The notes beneath the pieces were generated by a model. The model made no database searches. It had not been told where the DNA came from and worked only from the letters and a program-made list of their open reading frames with translations. From assembly GCF_963678635.1 (NCBI RefSeq), contig NC_087067.1, forward strand, positions 48,713,618 through 48,777,617: a stretch of DNA of 64,000 nt, read 5' to 3'. Position numbers and translations under genes: made by a program. This DNA is from Symsagittifera roscoffensis. Lineage: Eukaryota > Xenacoelomorpha > Acoela > Convolutidae. Below, piece after piece: positions 43,153 to 57,000 of this stretch (positions within the stretch are counted from its first letter, which is position 1; each line of letters starts with the position of its first letter).

Positions 43153-46100
43153 TTTTTCAAAAAATTATATCTCTCGAATGAACATTTTTTAAAGAATCCT
43201 AGATTGCAAGATTTAAAAAAAAGTGACATTCCCAATCCTGAAGCGGGTTGCTGTCAGAAAACTCTCAGAGGTAGCAAATCTTGCCGTCATTTATGGCTCA
43301 AAATCTTTCATCTTCCTAGATATCATTTTTAGTTGAAGAGTTAGTGTCCAAAATCTCAACATTATAGTGGGTTGCTTTTAGGATATATTTTGTGAACGCA
43401 ACGCCAATTTCTATATAAAATTTTTGTCCATCGAATCACCATATAGAATCATAATAAAATTTTTGCCAATCCTTTTATGATAGGAAAAGTTCAAAAGTTT
43501 TATATTTTGAATGATTTGCTGTAAAAAAAAACTTTTGAACCGATTCTTTGTTTGAAATAGCTTTGACTTAATTTAAGATAGGTCCCTCAATTTTTTAGGT
43601 TTTTAAATCTTCGAAAACATGGTTTTCTTTTGCTTATTTGTTTTTTTTTGTAATTTTCAGAAGTTTGTGAGACCCATTTTTCATTTTTGCTTTTTCCGGG
43701 GACCCAACTATTTTACTTGCAACCCGGTTGAAACTAAAATAAGTTCTATTGTTTTATGCAAGCCGATTGATAAGTGAAGAAGTGCTTGCTAGCTTATGCT
43801 TACTTTGCTTCAATAAATGGAATGTAAATAATTGTTCTTGCTTTCAAAAAAATGACGGAGAATTTGATCATGGGAAAAAATTGATTTTTGACAAGGTTTT
43901 TTGAGCAATTGGAAAGACATTGATAGCATCAAAAACATATTCAAATTAATGTCAATTTCTTCAGAATTTCGCAAGTTTTTTTTTAAGACTCGCAATATAT
44001 TTTGTCCTATTAAAACGTCAGCTCAAGTTAAACAGTTCCAAACGGAATTGAAGCAAACAGATCGAATTCCATCAAACGTTAATGACACCAAGTAGATATT
44101 TTTTTGTACTTTGCATAGCGTACGGGGATAAACTACAATTAATAAAGAAAACTTAAAAAAAAATTTCAAAAAGTGTTTTTGATCGAAATTAAACTGCAGA
44201 TGGAATTTTTGCCATAATACGTGTTTCATGTTCTGTTTCATGTCGTGTTTCATGTTCTGTTTTGGAAAAGAGTTAGCAGATGGCGTTTTTCTTCAATAGT
44301 TTTTTTACTGAACTTTTTTGTTATGTTTTTTTAAATGCAAGGGTTCATTTTCTTTTTGTATTGAACTAATTTTCTTTATAGGGACAAAATTGATTTCCCC
44401 GACTTCCTAGCTTTGTTACTTGGTTAATTGCCTCATCGTTAAAACTTTGCTGTTTTTTTTTTTCAATTCAGGTTTTAGTTCCTCAAATGCTAACGAGTCT
44501 GAATAATGATTGAATTGGAGGTTAATGAGATAGTGTGATTCAAAAACGTTTCAAAAAAGTTGTCAATCGGGTAATTTTGTGTTTTATAGCATAGAGTTTT
44601 GACCAGAGATTTATATAGGAATATTATTAGAATCAATTGAGCAACCTCCCCCCATTCTCGCTTGGGGGTGGGATAAAGCTCAATAGGTACTTGAGACATG
44701 TTTATAACCACTTGAAAATAGTTCGATTGATATGAAATCATAAAACAGATTCCCCAACGAATGTGGAACGCCAAATTTTCAATATCAAAGCTCAAAAATT
44801 ACAATCAGAGTGAAGAATAATAAAAAAAACTTAGGCATTTAAAGCGACATTTTTCTGTCCTCAAAGGAGGAAAATGTATTGCTTACAATCTAAAGGCGCT
44901 GCGGAGAATAGTGTGTGATTTTCAGAAGGCTAGAGCATAAACCCTGGTAAGTCGCATACCTCGATGAGGCAATGATCACCCAATCAAAAATTTGCAGAAA
45001 AAAATTTCTATAAAATTCGATTTTTTTTCAAAATTAAAATTCTCGATACTCATATAAAATAAACTTCATACGGTTAATTGATTGCGTGCTACGAACACCT
45101 CAACTCATCAACTATCTTTTTGCTTTTTATGATGTCTTTTTGTAGCGGTTTACCGTTTTTGCTTGGGGGGATATAGCTCAGTTGGTAGAATAATGATTCG
45201 ACAGCACATAGCAAAAGTTACCAAAGAAAATTAATTTTTCCAGCTTGTAAATGTTTGCTCGAAACCCTTCGAGTGGTTTCGAGCAATCACAAGTACCAAG
45301 TACCATTTTGATGTATCTTTTATGGCTGCTCTGTTTGTTTCATGTCTGAAAATTTTTTGCAGGTTGCAGATTAATTGTATTTTTCCTTTTGAAATGATAA
45401 TTTCCGTGGTAACGTGAGCTGTAAAAATGCATTTTACTGTCATTCTGGTGCAGATTATTACTAGAAAAAAAAATTATTACTGCCTTTGGTGATTATCTGG
45501 TAGTGATTATCTGCAGCTCTTTGAGTTTGAAATCCTTCTTTTTCAATTTTACGATGTAATTCACCTGAGCTCATCCATGTTTTCGGGACAGACTCAAAAA
45601 GACGCAGTGTCCTTTAACCGATAATATTAGTTTCAAATTTAAAGAACCAATAAGATGAAGTTATTAACTTGGAGAATAACTATTTTGAAGGCTGCAGTTA
45701 TCATACGTTTACAAAGATACTTGAGTTAGTTTGTGCAAAAAAAATTAATTTTTGAATAATCGTATTCGTAGGGTTTTGATACTTAGCACTACCTTGATGA
45801 CATTTAGTTTTATACTCTGTTGGTTTCGTTTTGATTTGTATGTGCGTAGGCCTGATTATCATATTGAAAGACATATTTCCTGTTATCCACCTTGAACCAA
45901 CATCACAGCATAGTAAATTTCCTTGCTATGACGACCCACTATGACGACCCTTTTAACACAGTCTGGGAATATTCGGGGAATGAAAAACAGACTGATACTG
46001 AGGTCTTTTGGGACATAGTGAAAAGGATGTTTATAGATTTTGGGGTAAATTAACAGTGACGTTTACTTTCAAATGGGATTTGACTGGCAGGTGGAAAATG

Positions 46101-49100
46101 CGTTAAAAGGGGAATGGCAGAGAGAGTTGATGGATCTTTTACAAAATAACAACAGCAGATGGGTTGTGTGTGGCATCTTACTTAGGCTATTTTGACTGTT
46201 CAGTCTGTCGAAAGAAGTAAGGCGTATCTGTGTCGGCTGTTTTTCTCCTACAGAGTTTTAAAAATTCCTTTTATCAAAGATGACAAGCTATCCTATTATG
46301 TTAAAGACGAGATATTTTTTATTTAAAATGACAAATGATCAAAAAAAATATTATAAATCAAATTGTGGCAAACTAATTGGTCTAAAAAATTGTAAGTAGA
46401 CGCAAACAAAAATGCCCTGGAAAGTGTGACGCTCTGATTGCTACGACTGCCTGATTATAGCGAATAAATTTCAATGTCGTTGAAAAACTTTAGTTGGACA
46501 AGTTGACTAAAAGCTCAAAAAAAGGCGAGTAAATCACAAAAGTAATAATTGAGGTTTCTTCGATTCGCCCAGGATCTATGAAAGGCTGTCTAAGATCTGT
46601 CTAAGCATAATCCGTTTCTCTTATTTCGCCACATTGCAGACTGAGGTATTTGTTGAGCTACTCAAGGCCGTTTTTTTTTGCTTCCCCCTGCCTGCAGTTT
46701 TAACTAGTAAAGTTACTGTTCACATTGATCGATCGTTATGAAAATTGACATGCGGACTGCTAAACATATTTGATCATCATAATTAATTTTGTAAAACCAC
46801 TCGTTACACCATAAAATTGATGGTCGTGTCAGGTGGGGAGAAAAGGAAAAAGAACCAAATTTCAAAAAGTTTCAATATCTATCATAAACTATTTTAATGG
46901 TATATCTGTTATGTACAATCTATGTACACATAATTAAGAATTAAAAGAATAAGAATCCAATTGGGCGAATAAAATGTCTCTTATCGAAATTTAACGAACA
47001 GTGAAATGATCGATCGTAGATTGATTCACAGCATCGTTGCAGGTATGTAATCAATAACAAAGGTCTTAAGATTGAAAAAAGTTAACAAATCACAACATTC
47101 ACCAAAAAATACAATCAACTAAAACTTAATTCTAGATACACCCATTTCCCCTTCAAACTAGAGTGAACAAAACTTACAAACTGCACAAACAAAATGAAAT
47201 GAATGAATTCAACGAAATTATGTATCTACAGTTTTGGATTGATATATACAAATTTGTACAAATGGGGTAATTTTACAGAAATTACTTAACCTACACTAAT
47301 AATACAAAACAAAATTACACTGCCCAATGTAAACCTGAATGTACACAGAAAAAAAAAGATGGGACAATGTAAAAGGAACATTGAATCTTAAAATGGTCAC
47401 GACGTTGATGATTAAAATAATAGTTTAATTAAGCTCCTTGAGTTTCAGCTGAATGTTGCCTCTAATTCATCTAGGGAGTGTCTCAAGTCCTGGTTAGTTG
47501 TAGAGGAGATTTTGTTCGTAGTGCCCTGGTCTTTTTCGCTGCTATATCGTCCGGGTTCTTCCCATTGATGGAAATCTACGCAGCTGAAGTCAGGAAAACA
47601 TAATGAAAAGCCCCCGATAGAGTTGAGTTGTTGGAGGACCAGGTAAGTGTCGTTTCAGCAATAAGAGTCCGTTTCTATTGAGATTTGAACAAGAATGAAC
47701 TTAAAAATCAATTCATAAACGTTTGGTATTTCGTAAATTCCAAATTTTTGGTAATTGGTAAATTCCAAATATTTTTTCGACTCAGGGCTATTAAGTCAGT
47801 TTGAGTAACTCGTACGAGATATCAAGAAGTTTGGATTTGACACTATATACGAATCTTTTTACAAATCGGTTTGATTTATGATCTCTTACTGTACAGTAAA
47901 TAATTTCGATATTGATAATTGTTTAAGAAAGAAATGACTGAATTTGAGGAGTATTTCGTAGCCACTTTTGCCGAAGGAAACTTGGCAAAGCGATCGATGC
48001 ATAATAGAATTTATTTCCTCGAGAAACCTCCACCGAAAAACGTCCAGCGAAATCTAGGTTTACCTCTTCATTGGCAAATGACAAGTCCGGAAGTTTGCTA
48101 GTATGCTCCGATCCGAACAAACCCTTAAGGTTCTTGCTGGCTTACAGCACTGCAAGCAAGACTTGCCATGACTGTAGATCTCTCTATTAATATGCAGCCA
48201 CCAAAGTTTTTCCGCCAAGAATTTCATGCCAGGTCTGGATGGGATTCAGGAAGCAGTGAGCTGAGAGAACCTCGGACTGCTGCTGGAACCACCAATTTGT
48301 TATCCAAGAATATGAGCGCGTCTCTAATGTAAAATTCCTTCTCGTAAATTTTCATATACGATCGATGAACTCCCAATAGTTGGCCATTTTTAAGTTTCGT
48401 TATCAAATGCCCATAAAACTTGATCTTCCTTGGTCATGATTTAGAGATAATGTTAAATTTGATTGGTAACATTTAAATAGAGCAGCATGATCGCTATTCG
48501 GAGACTCGTCTTTCAAATTTGAGGGATATAATATGTTCTTCCGGAACAATTACAAGGGGTTCTGAAGTTGTGGGGTTGGATTTCTCATGGTCCTTGTTTG
48601 TTTCGAATCAAAACTCTTATTAGACATTATAAAAAGTGAAAGTGCCTTGTCCGTAAATGATATGCTTTTGAAGTTGAATTTTGAATTATCTATTGGTAAA
48701 CAATTGAATGAACAGTTTTTTGGTCTGATATAAGATAAAATTATAAAAAAATATATAAGATTAAATTTTGATTAACTGAGCAAAAAAATGATAGCGGCAA
48801 TAATTTTGAGTTTAGAAGAAGCTGAAGAGCAATTTGAGAATTGCGACCAATCACATCACTTGAGTTAATCGTTTCCGATGGAAAATTGTTAAATACAATT
48901 GTACTTACTACGACCGCAGGTCGATTATCAATTACTTTTTTTACAGGAGTAAAAAATGGACGAAATCTATAGAATATATTGAGTTTTGTTTATAGAAGCT
49001 GAGACGAATGCTCCGATGTAGTGGGAAGGAAGTAAGGCTTTGCCCGAAGGTAGTCATGACAAAAGATATGTGAATTCTATATTTTTACCCGGAAGATGAA

Positions 49101-50272
49101 AAGTTTGAAATTAAGCTGTAAAAGTCTGTTTACCCATTGGAAATGTTCTTCGTTATTGGGAGATTTTTTCTTGTATCTATTTTTCCGACCAAAGGTTTTA
49201 CTCACGCGTCTGAGATCTTAAATTCAAGCCATTCTTTTTCCTTCTGGAAGAATGCACAATTTCCCCATTTGACTGCCATACTGTTTTTGTCCAGCGTTTC
49301 AAGTATTCTGTAAACAATAGCTTCATTTTCTTCTACTGTTCCCTTGGAAGTCACTAGTATGTCATCTATGTAACAATTTGTGAATAGGATTCCTTTTGAA
49401 GTTAGTTAATGAATCTTTGCAACTCATTTGGCATGTCGCCATGTCCATAAAATCCTGTTAAAAATTGATATGTTCCAGTGATGTTTCTTCCATCTATGCT
49501 AAACTTGCACTGTTTTCTAGTCTTTTTACATAACTTTAACTGACTGTAATTTATCTTCAGTTCGAGGTTATTAAACCAGGCCGGCACATCGGTCCGTTCT
49601 GACAATTTTAACGCTACCCTATCAATCAATTCGTGATTGGCCATCGATCACTTCGTGATTTCTATTTATTTTTCAAAATCTGGTCATTCAGTAGTTTTGA
49701 ACATAAGGCAAGTTTAATTGAGCCCTCTTTTTTCTAGTTATCACAAACGAGCTTATGAAGCAATCTTCATCGCAATTATCAAGTCTATCTTTATGGCCCT
49801 CTGTTTCTTCTTTTTTACTTCTATTCCCAGTTTTGGAAGGTTGTCGTTGCCCAAGATGTTTCTTTCGTGTCCTCCCATGATTAAAAAAAGGAGTTTGTCC
49901 ACTGGACACTGGATTGAGTTCTGAAAAGAACTTCTCCCAAGATATCGATTGTGTTCTATGTAAAACCGAGTTATAACTGTTTAATTCGCTTTTCCACTAT
50001 GTGAATCTTACGTTTAGGTACCTTAGTTTCAGCTCGTGTAACACGTTTTCCTTTAAAACACTCAGTGTACCAACCGAATCTACAGGTGTGTTAATATTTA
50101 CAATCATTTTCCAACCGAGTCCTTTGTTCAATAACTTCTTGGTTTCCAGCCCGTTTTGATCATAAACTGTCCTCACAGTCAATACTGAATAATTGTGCGT
50201 CTAATCTCCGTAAATCAAAATATGAAGTCGAATGTTTGAATTAAACGAGAGAATTCATCGGCAAAAACTTAT
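43153..50272. repeat. Tandem segmental duplication, copy 2 (7120 bp)
   Basis: Direct copy of 36010-43128, including the tRNA relic (45164-45187), the hairpin (45255-45286) and the Ty3/Gypsy part. It runs on without a break into the rest of the BEL LTR, so its right side is the original locus. Confidence 0.95.
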
Positions 50273-50673
50273 CGTCATTTCGGTCGAGTATAACATCATA
50301 ACTTCAATAATATTCATCACCAATATTCAGCTTCAAAAACAAATTGGCGCAAGCTAGCCACACGAACCGGTTGGTAATATCCTTTAGACAAATTGCTCTA
50401 TTTGGCGGTCAGTCGTAATCAAGGCTCAACCGAACTAGAACAAAAAAAAGATTTAAAATAGGATATAACCCCCCATTTTAGTATATTATTACATGGGCAA
50501 GTGGGGGACTCCAACCTACGTCAACTGTTATGTCACACATATATTCGGCGTTACGTTACTTTGTCTCAGTCCGCTTGGCCAACTGTGCTTATGCTTGTTA
50601 CATTTTGGTCCGATCAAATTCAAGCTTGTGTTTGGTTTTATATGCATTTATATTCTACATTTGCGTTGCAACA
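50194..50673 (-). repeat. BEL 3' LTR
   Basis: 480 bp, element-strand start TGTTGCAAC and end ACGCACA. It matches 58648-59139 along its full length. Confidence 0.9.
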
Positions 50674-50684
50674 GCCTCCCCCTG
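50674..50684 (-). promoter_or_regulatory. BEL polypurine tract
   Basis: A purine-rich run (aggggga) directly upstream of the 3' LTR on the element strand, where plus-strand DNA priming occurs in LTR elements. Confidence 0.65.
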
Positions 50685-50689
50685 AAGAA

Positions 50690-53600
50690 GGAAGAACAGG
50701 AGCGAGCTTAACGGTCGGCCGAGTCACTTCACGGGTTGCGGTCTTAACAAGGGTTGATTGGGCGCAACAGCCCTGTCCGTAGTTTAGCTTGGCGATTCGG
50801 GCCAGGGGGTAGTACCCACGCGGACTATCGGGCTCAATCACCCACACGAGGTCGCCTGTCTTAAGAGTGAAGTCAGAATGAGTGTGCCACTTGACACGCC
50901 TATTCAGCGAGGGAACATATTTGCGAAGCCAACGAGACCAAATCGCGTTAGCATATGACTGCGCTCGCACTTACCTTTTCTTGTGGTCGAATTGCTCCCC
51001 AGGTAAAAGCGAAGGAAAGCTTGTGGCATGTTGTCCAAGCAACAATTGGTTTGGGGTTAACGCTTCTAACTCACGTGAATCAGTACTAACGGGAGTAATG
51101 GGCTTCGAATTCAAAGCCTACTTAACTTAGCAGAGTGTTGTTCCTAACGCGTCTTCGGTGACTCGCCTACTGCCTAGGATATCGTACAGCACGCGCTTCA
51201 CACTTCGGACGAGACGCTCCCAGGAGCCGCCATGATAGGGTGCGGCTGGCGGGTTAAACTTCCGAGTAACCACTTTGTGTGCAAAAATGGTCGGAGCCAT
51301 GTCATTCCAACTCTTGATGCAGGCAAGTAATTCCTTTTCCGCACCAACGAAATTCGTGCCGTTATCCGACCTGATTGTGCTTGGTGTACCACGACGCGCA
51401 ATGAACCTTTCAATGCCCATGACACAAGAATTAGTGTCCAGAGATGGTACAATCTCAAGGTGTACAGCCATGGTGGTGAGGCAAGTGAAAAGAAATCCCC
51501 ATCTTTTTTCAGCGTATGATTGAAGGGTGGTTGCTTATATCCGAGATGTTCGACAGGTAAATCGAACATAATTGGCTGGATGGTGCTTGCTTTGGGTTTA
51601 CGGCATGTTACACATTGATTTTCGATAGACCGAAGTAGTCGACGCAACCCAAGTATTGCATATTTCATATTTAAAACGGAGCGCATGTAATCTAATCCTT
51701 GACGAAAATGCTTATGGTGGAGGCTGCAGGCCAACAAACGAACTAGGGTATGTCGGGCGTCGAGTAATATTGGGAGCTTAGTATCAAACTCGGTATTCAC
51801 CAAGCGCACGATCCGTCCTGTGGAACGAATGATACCAGCGGGACCGATAAATGGCGAGCTTGTGGCAATTTTACCACTCTTCTTAGTAGTTTTGCCAGCT
51901 CTGAGTCTTTATAACTCAACGGGGAAAGATTCCATCTGAGCAAGATGAATCGGTTTGCTTTTTGTAATATCAAGCTCAGTTGGGTCGGTGATTCGTAAGT
52001 CTTAACCACGAAAATGCTGATGTGAAGGCACCATCCTGAACATAAAAGCGACTACTCGTTTATATCTCGTAAAGGAACTGAACCTTTCCCAATTGAACCC
52101 ATGTTCGGGATTTTTGATGGATGTGACATCGGTGACGAAGGAAAATGATGTCTCCAAGCAAATATCAACTTGACAAGAAGGACCCTTCAAACGAATTTTA
52201 TTGATTACACGTTCGTCGGGTATAAACAGCCAATCAAAGTCCTGAGAATGGTCGGACAAATAACCCAGCTGCTATCCTTGAGGGCTTCCGAAGAAATCCT
52301 CGCGTACCGGTATCTGCTGGATTATCGCCGCTCAGAACATGGTGCCACTCATCAATAGTGATCGATTCGAGGATTTCGCCGACACGATTAGGTAATTTTT
52401 CAGTGGAGTTTAGCCACTGCAAAACAAACTGTAGTACCATCTGTCCACATGTAGACATGATTAATAGAGACAGTAAGGGCGGTCTGTATATAACCTTTCG
52501 GTCGTGTGGCGAGCAGAGCAGCTTGAAGCTCTAGCTTTGGTATAGATAGCGCTTTCATGGGCGCAACGCTAGCTTTACCAAAAATGAAGGATATTTGAGT
52601 TTTGTGCAAACTCGAGAGTCGCGCACGCAAAAATCCAACCGCACAGAAAACTTCTTTCGAGCTATCACCGAACATGTGGAGCTCAATTTGATCCACAGGC
52701 TCTGTGAAGTAACAACGGGGAATAGTCTATTGCCCTAAGAGAGGGAGACCGGAGTGTCACTCGAATAACTTATCTCTTATGTCTTACGGCAATTCTTCGT
52801 CCCAACTTTGGCCACTGACTTTCCAAATATCTTGAAGTAAAAGACGGGCCCTAACTGTGTATGGAGCTACTAACCCAACAGGACCAAACACAGAAGAGAC
52901 CAAACTCAAGACGGATCGTTGAGTTATTGCCTTATCGAGGGGACGATCCACACCTCTGCTGTGGTCCCACTTAAGACCTAAGACGTGTGATGATTGTTCG
53001 GCACCGTTAAATATTTCTTTGATGGGTGAAAACGAGGTTTCGCAATCCTCGGGGTTCATTGCTGAAATGATTTCATCAGCATTACCGACAAATTTAGTCA
53101 AATTAAATCCTCCCAAGTTTAGCAACGAAACCAAATCGTGACTAATTTTAATTGCATGGGTAACGTTCTCGAACGAATCCAAGTAATCGTCCATGTAAAT
53201 TTTTTCATTTAGGACTGAGGCGGCCTCAGGTTACGTGGACATATTATCAGTTGCTGTTTTTCGCAACGAGAAATTGGCGCACGTAGGCGAATCCCGTGCG
53301 CCGAATATATGACGAGTGTACTGATGAACAGCCACATCGGAAGTAGTATCCTCCCGCCACAAAAAACGGAGTAAAATTTGATCGCGGTTGCGGACTCCTT
53401 CCTGGAGGAACATACCCTCTATATCCGCGGAGACGGCGTACTTGTGTTGACGGAATCGCAAAAGTACAAAAATTAAATTTTGGAGTAGGTCCGGACCCAC
53501 CAAGAAGGACTTATTTAAGGATGTGCTGTGAAACTTAGAAGCTCCATTAAGGACTCGGCGCACCTTACCCGGGTTATTCGTATTTACGACGGGATGGTGC

Positions 53601-54850
53601 GGAAGATACCACTCGCGATCGGAACGCTCACGTGGATCATGCGGTTCGACGGTAACGACATAGCCTTTCCTGATGTCCTCTCTAATTGTGTCTGCGTATC
53701 TTTCGCGCAGTTCAGGGTATTTACTTAACCTTATCTCCAATGTTTTAAGTTGGGCGAGTGACGAGTAATAGTTGTTTGGCAGACTGACATTACTATCAAT
53801 CCAAAGCATAGGCACAATGTATCTTTCGCCATTGTGAACGATTTCAGAATTTAGGATGGATGAAGCATATTTATCCGCGGCGAAACGGGCATCGACTTGT
53901 TTGAAATCACCATAAGATTCCAACGCGTACCAGGATCTTATCTGGTCGTTCAGAGAAGAATCTTCATTTACACACTTGAAACACGAAGAAGTAGAAACAA
54001 CGGACGGCGGGAACGGACCACTTATGACCCAACCTATCGGTAGTCGAACGGAACACGGTGAGTTTTTATCATCTTCCAAGATGAGCTCAATGGGTCTAAC
54101 GGCGTGGTAGTAGTCTTGTCCTATAATAAATTCAACGTCCTCATAAGTATATTGAGTGGGCTTAATAGGTGCTAATTGTGGATATTTATTCTGCAAGTCA
54201 CCAATATTGATTAATTCGGAACCAATCCGAATATTGTCTTTAAAAAATGCGCACAGAGAAAATACAAAATCACTATTATTCGGCTCGGAGGAAACTCTAA
54301 ACTTGACCCTCTGAGTCTCAACGACGGTGGTTGAATTGAAACCACTAATTGACAAGCTAACGGGCTCCCCTACTAAACCGAGACGGTTAACGAGTGACGA
54401 AGATACCCAAGATTGATTCGATGCACTATCACAAAGAACCAACGTTTCAATTGGAAACGTTTCAGTTGGGTTGTTGCAATTGGTAACAACCCTTTAGATG
54501 ATTCAATGTAATGTACATCACTTACAGCGGCATGCATGGGTGGAAGTTTTTGTATTCTCTTTGGATGTGTTTGTTCCAACCTTATTTCACACAATTGAAT
54601 TTTCCCTCCGAGGAAATATTCCTTAGGCTCCATGGAGAAATTATGTGTGCTATCGCACTCTGGCTTAGGGCATTTTTTAGCTCTAAAACATTGCCGGAAA
54701 CTATGATTGCCATTGAGGCAAGCGAAGCAAAGTTTCTGTTGTGCTATGTATTTTCCTCGCTGAGTGGCATTCTTTTCCTTAAAAACAGCAGAATTCCACA
54801 ATGCATGACTAACCTTACACAAAACTCACGGCGGAAACTTAGAATTATCC
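50690..54850 (-). mobile_element. BEL pol region (protease, RT, RNase H, integrase), fossil
   Basis: Read leftward: CCHC knuckle and aspartic protease (DUF1758-like) about 54.1-54.85 kb; BEL/Pao reverse transcriptase about 53.2-53.9 kb; A17/Pao-type region about 52.8-53.2 kb; RNase H about 52.3-52.7 kb; integrase zinc-binding and core about 51.1-51.8 kb (with a DNGTNF motif typical of the core); and a C-terminal chromatin-side domain (DUF5641-like) about 50.7-51.0 kb. The order is diagnostic of BEL/Pao. The reading frames are broken. Confidence 0.85.
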
Positions 54851-54899
54851 TGAGCCTTATTAGTTACCTGGCTATTGGCTGCAAAATCTTTGACTGTTT

Positions 54900-57000
54900 T
54901 TGATTTAACTGGTTCCTCGTGTTTTGCCTTAGAGTTGAGTACACGTAACCTTTCATGCCCCTCGGCCTTTTTTTTTCAACCAGTTGTTAAAGTCTAAGAG
55001 TGTTGGTCGCTGCCAATCATGCCTAACAGTATGCATTGACCAAGCTTCCTTGAGGTTAGGTGGAAGTTTACTAACAGCTTGGTTTAACAGGTTAACACTT
55101 TTTAGATCATCGTTGAGTGACAATGATTTGAAAACTGCTACGAGGCCTGATATGGCAGAAGAAAAACTGATAGCGTGTGGTTGCCCAAAATTCCGTTGCA
55201 AGGTGGCCAGTGCATCTTTGTACATGACACCACTATAACTAAATTCTGCCATTGCGGTTTTTGCTTTGCTTGTGACAAGTCTTTTTAAGTATGTCAGTTT
55301 CGTATCATCGGCGAAAACAGCGGAATCAACGGTGCACTGCCAAATTGAGGCATAGCCCGATGTCTATAACTATAGATTCCAGGGTCACTCAATGCTGTGT
55401 GCTCATGGTTTTGACTATTACTGGTGTGATTTGTATGAGCGAGTATGGCGGAAGTAGTCGGTTCTAATGAAATGGGTACAGGTGTGAAGGCCAGCAAACC
55501 TGGCGCACTGACAACGTCAGGAAGTGCCTGTGAACTAACAAAGTTTACCCAATCATTAGTTCGAGCGGTTGCTACTTTTGAAATAGGTTGACTTACTGAT
55601 GTCGAGTTAATTTCCGCTACCTTCTCGCTAACCTCAGATAAACTGTCCTCAAATTCAAATGCTTTCATTTCCATTTCAATCAGTTGCTTTTTTTTACTTT
55701 CAGCCAATTGCTCTAGCTCCAGCTGACTTTGTTCGAACTTAGGACGGTTCTCTTGATCTTTAAGTCTTATAGATACCTTATACTGCCTTTCCAGCTCCTC
55801 GGGGCGTCGTATTACCAAAGCTAACTCATGCCGTTTCTCACTTGATGACATAGTGTGAACAGTCGAGGTATGACGAGTGGAAGCAGATTTATCAGACTTA
55901 TGTGACTCTCATTTTCTACTTTCCCTAGACTTATTAGAGACCTTAGACTTGTTTTCAGGTACTCGTGCTTCGGAATATCTTGTTTTGTGCGAGCGTGAGG
56001 ATGTCTCAGACCTAGTTTGCTGCAAATATCCCTTGCTCCCTGTAAGGCCGGGTGCTGGGAATGACGAAGGTTCAAGGCTCATCTTGTAACTCTGAGCTTC
56101 ATGCATTACTTTATTGTTCATTTCGGTTACTTTCTTAAGCGAAAGGTCCTTCAGTGTTTTCCGTTTTTCACGCTAACTTAATTAAATGCTCATTAACGTC
56201 AACAGCTTTTTCCAAAGCAATTTTACATTTGTGAACAACATTATCAATTTTTGCGGTGCGACTATTGTTCTCAATGTACTCAAGTAATACTCAGCTCATT
56301 TTCTAAGTTTGGACGCGTTTCAAAGAACTTGGGTATCTTACTTTGGAATTTTTTTTGTCCATGTTTTTCACAAATCGACAATGTTTTACGGAAGCTCACC
56401 AAAAAGAAAACAATTAATAAAATGAGATATTGTTTTGATACGTAATTAAATTTACATTAATATATCAACATTAGTTTACAAGATGGGGGAACTTGACGTC
56501 TCAAAGCTTCTGCCTGAAGCCTGTATTTTATAAACTTCGAGCTTTGAGTGAGAGCGGTTCCGCTTCTTACGTGTCTTAAGGATGTTAAGATTAGCGCTAT
56601 GACGCCTTAGAAAGAGGAGAGTCTTTAACTCAAGTGAAGGAGGCTGGTGAAGCTCTTTGTACTTCTCAATTAGCACCTAGTCCTTAGTTTTACGCTTAGA
56701 GATAAAGTCTTTGACAACGTTCAGAACGAGAATATCTGTTGAAACTAAACTTTCCCCTATATCCTCGGTTCTGTTCCATCTACAGTATACGATCGCACAA
56801 GTGTTTGTCCTATACCTTAATAACAAATTGGCATGTTGCTCACTACGCAGCTTGCTGTTATTGTTGCTGCGGTGCCTACTTATTGAGTTATCAATGTTGT
56901 CGTGCCAATTTACAAGGTCGTTACGGTGAGACAAGTTTTGTTGAAGGAAGGACTGTATCGTTTTCTGGGAGTCCCTAGCGTTAAAGTTCAAACTTAAACC
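54900..57000 (-). mobile_element. BEL gag region, fossil
   Basis: It contains a glutamate/lysine-rich coiled-coil-like stretch (about 55.6-55.85 kb) and a DUF1759-like capsid part (about 54.95-55.25 kb, 'LQRNFGQP' and 'KLPPNLKEAW' blocks) just before the zinc knuckle, as in other BEL gags. Broken. Confidence 0.75.
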
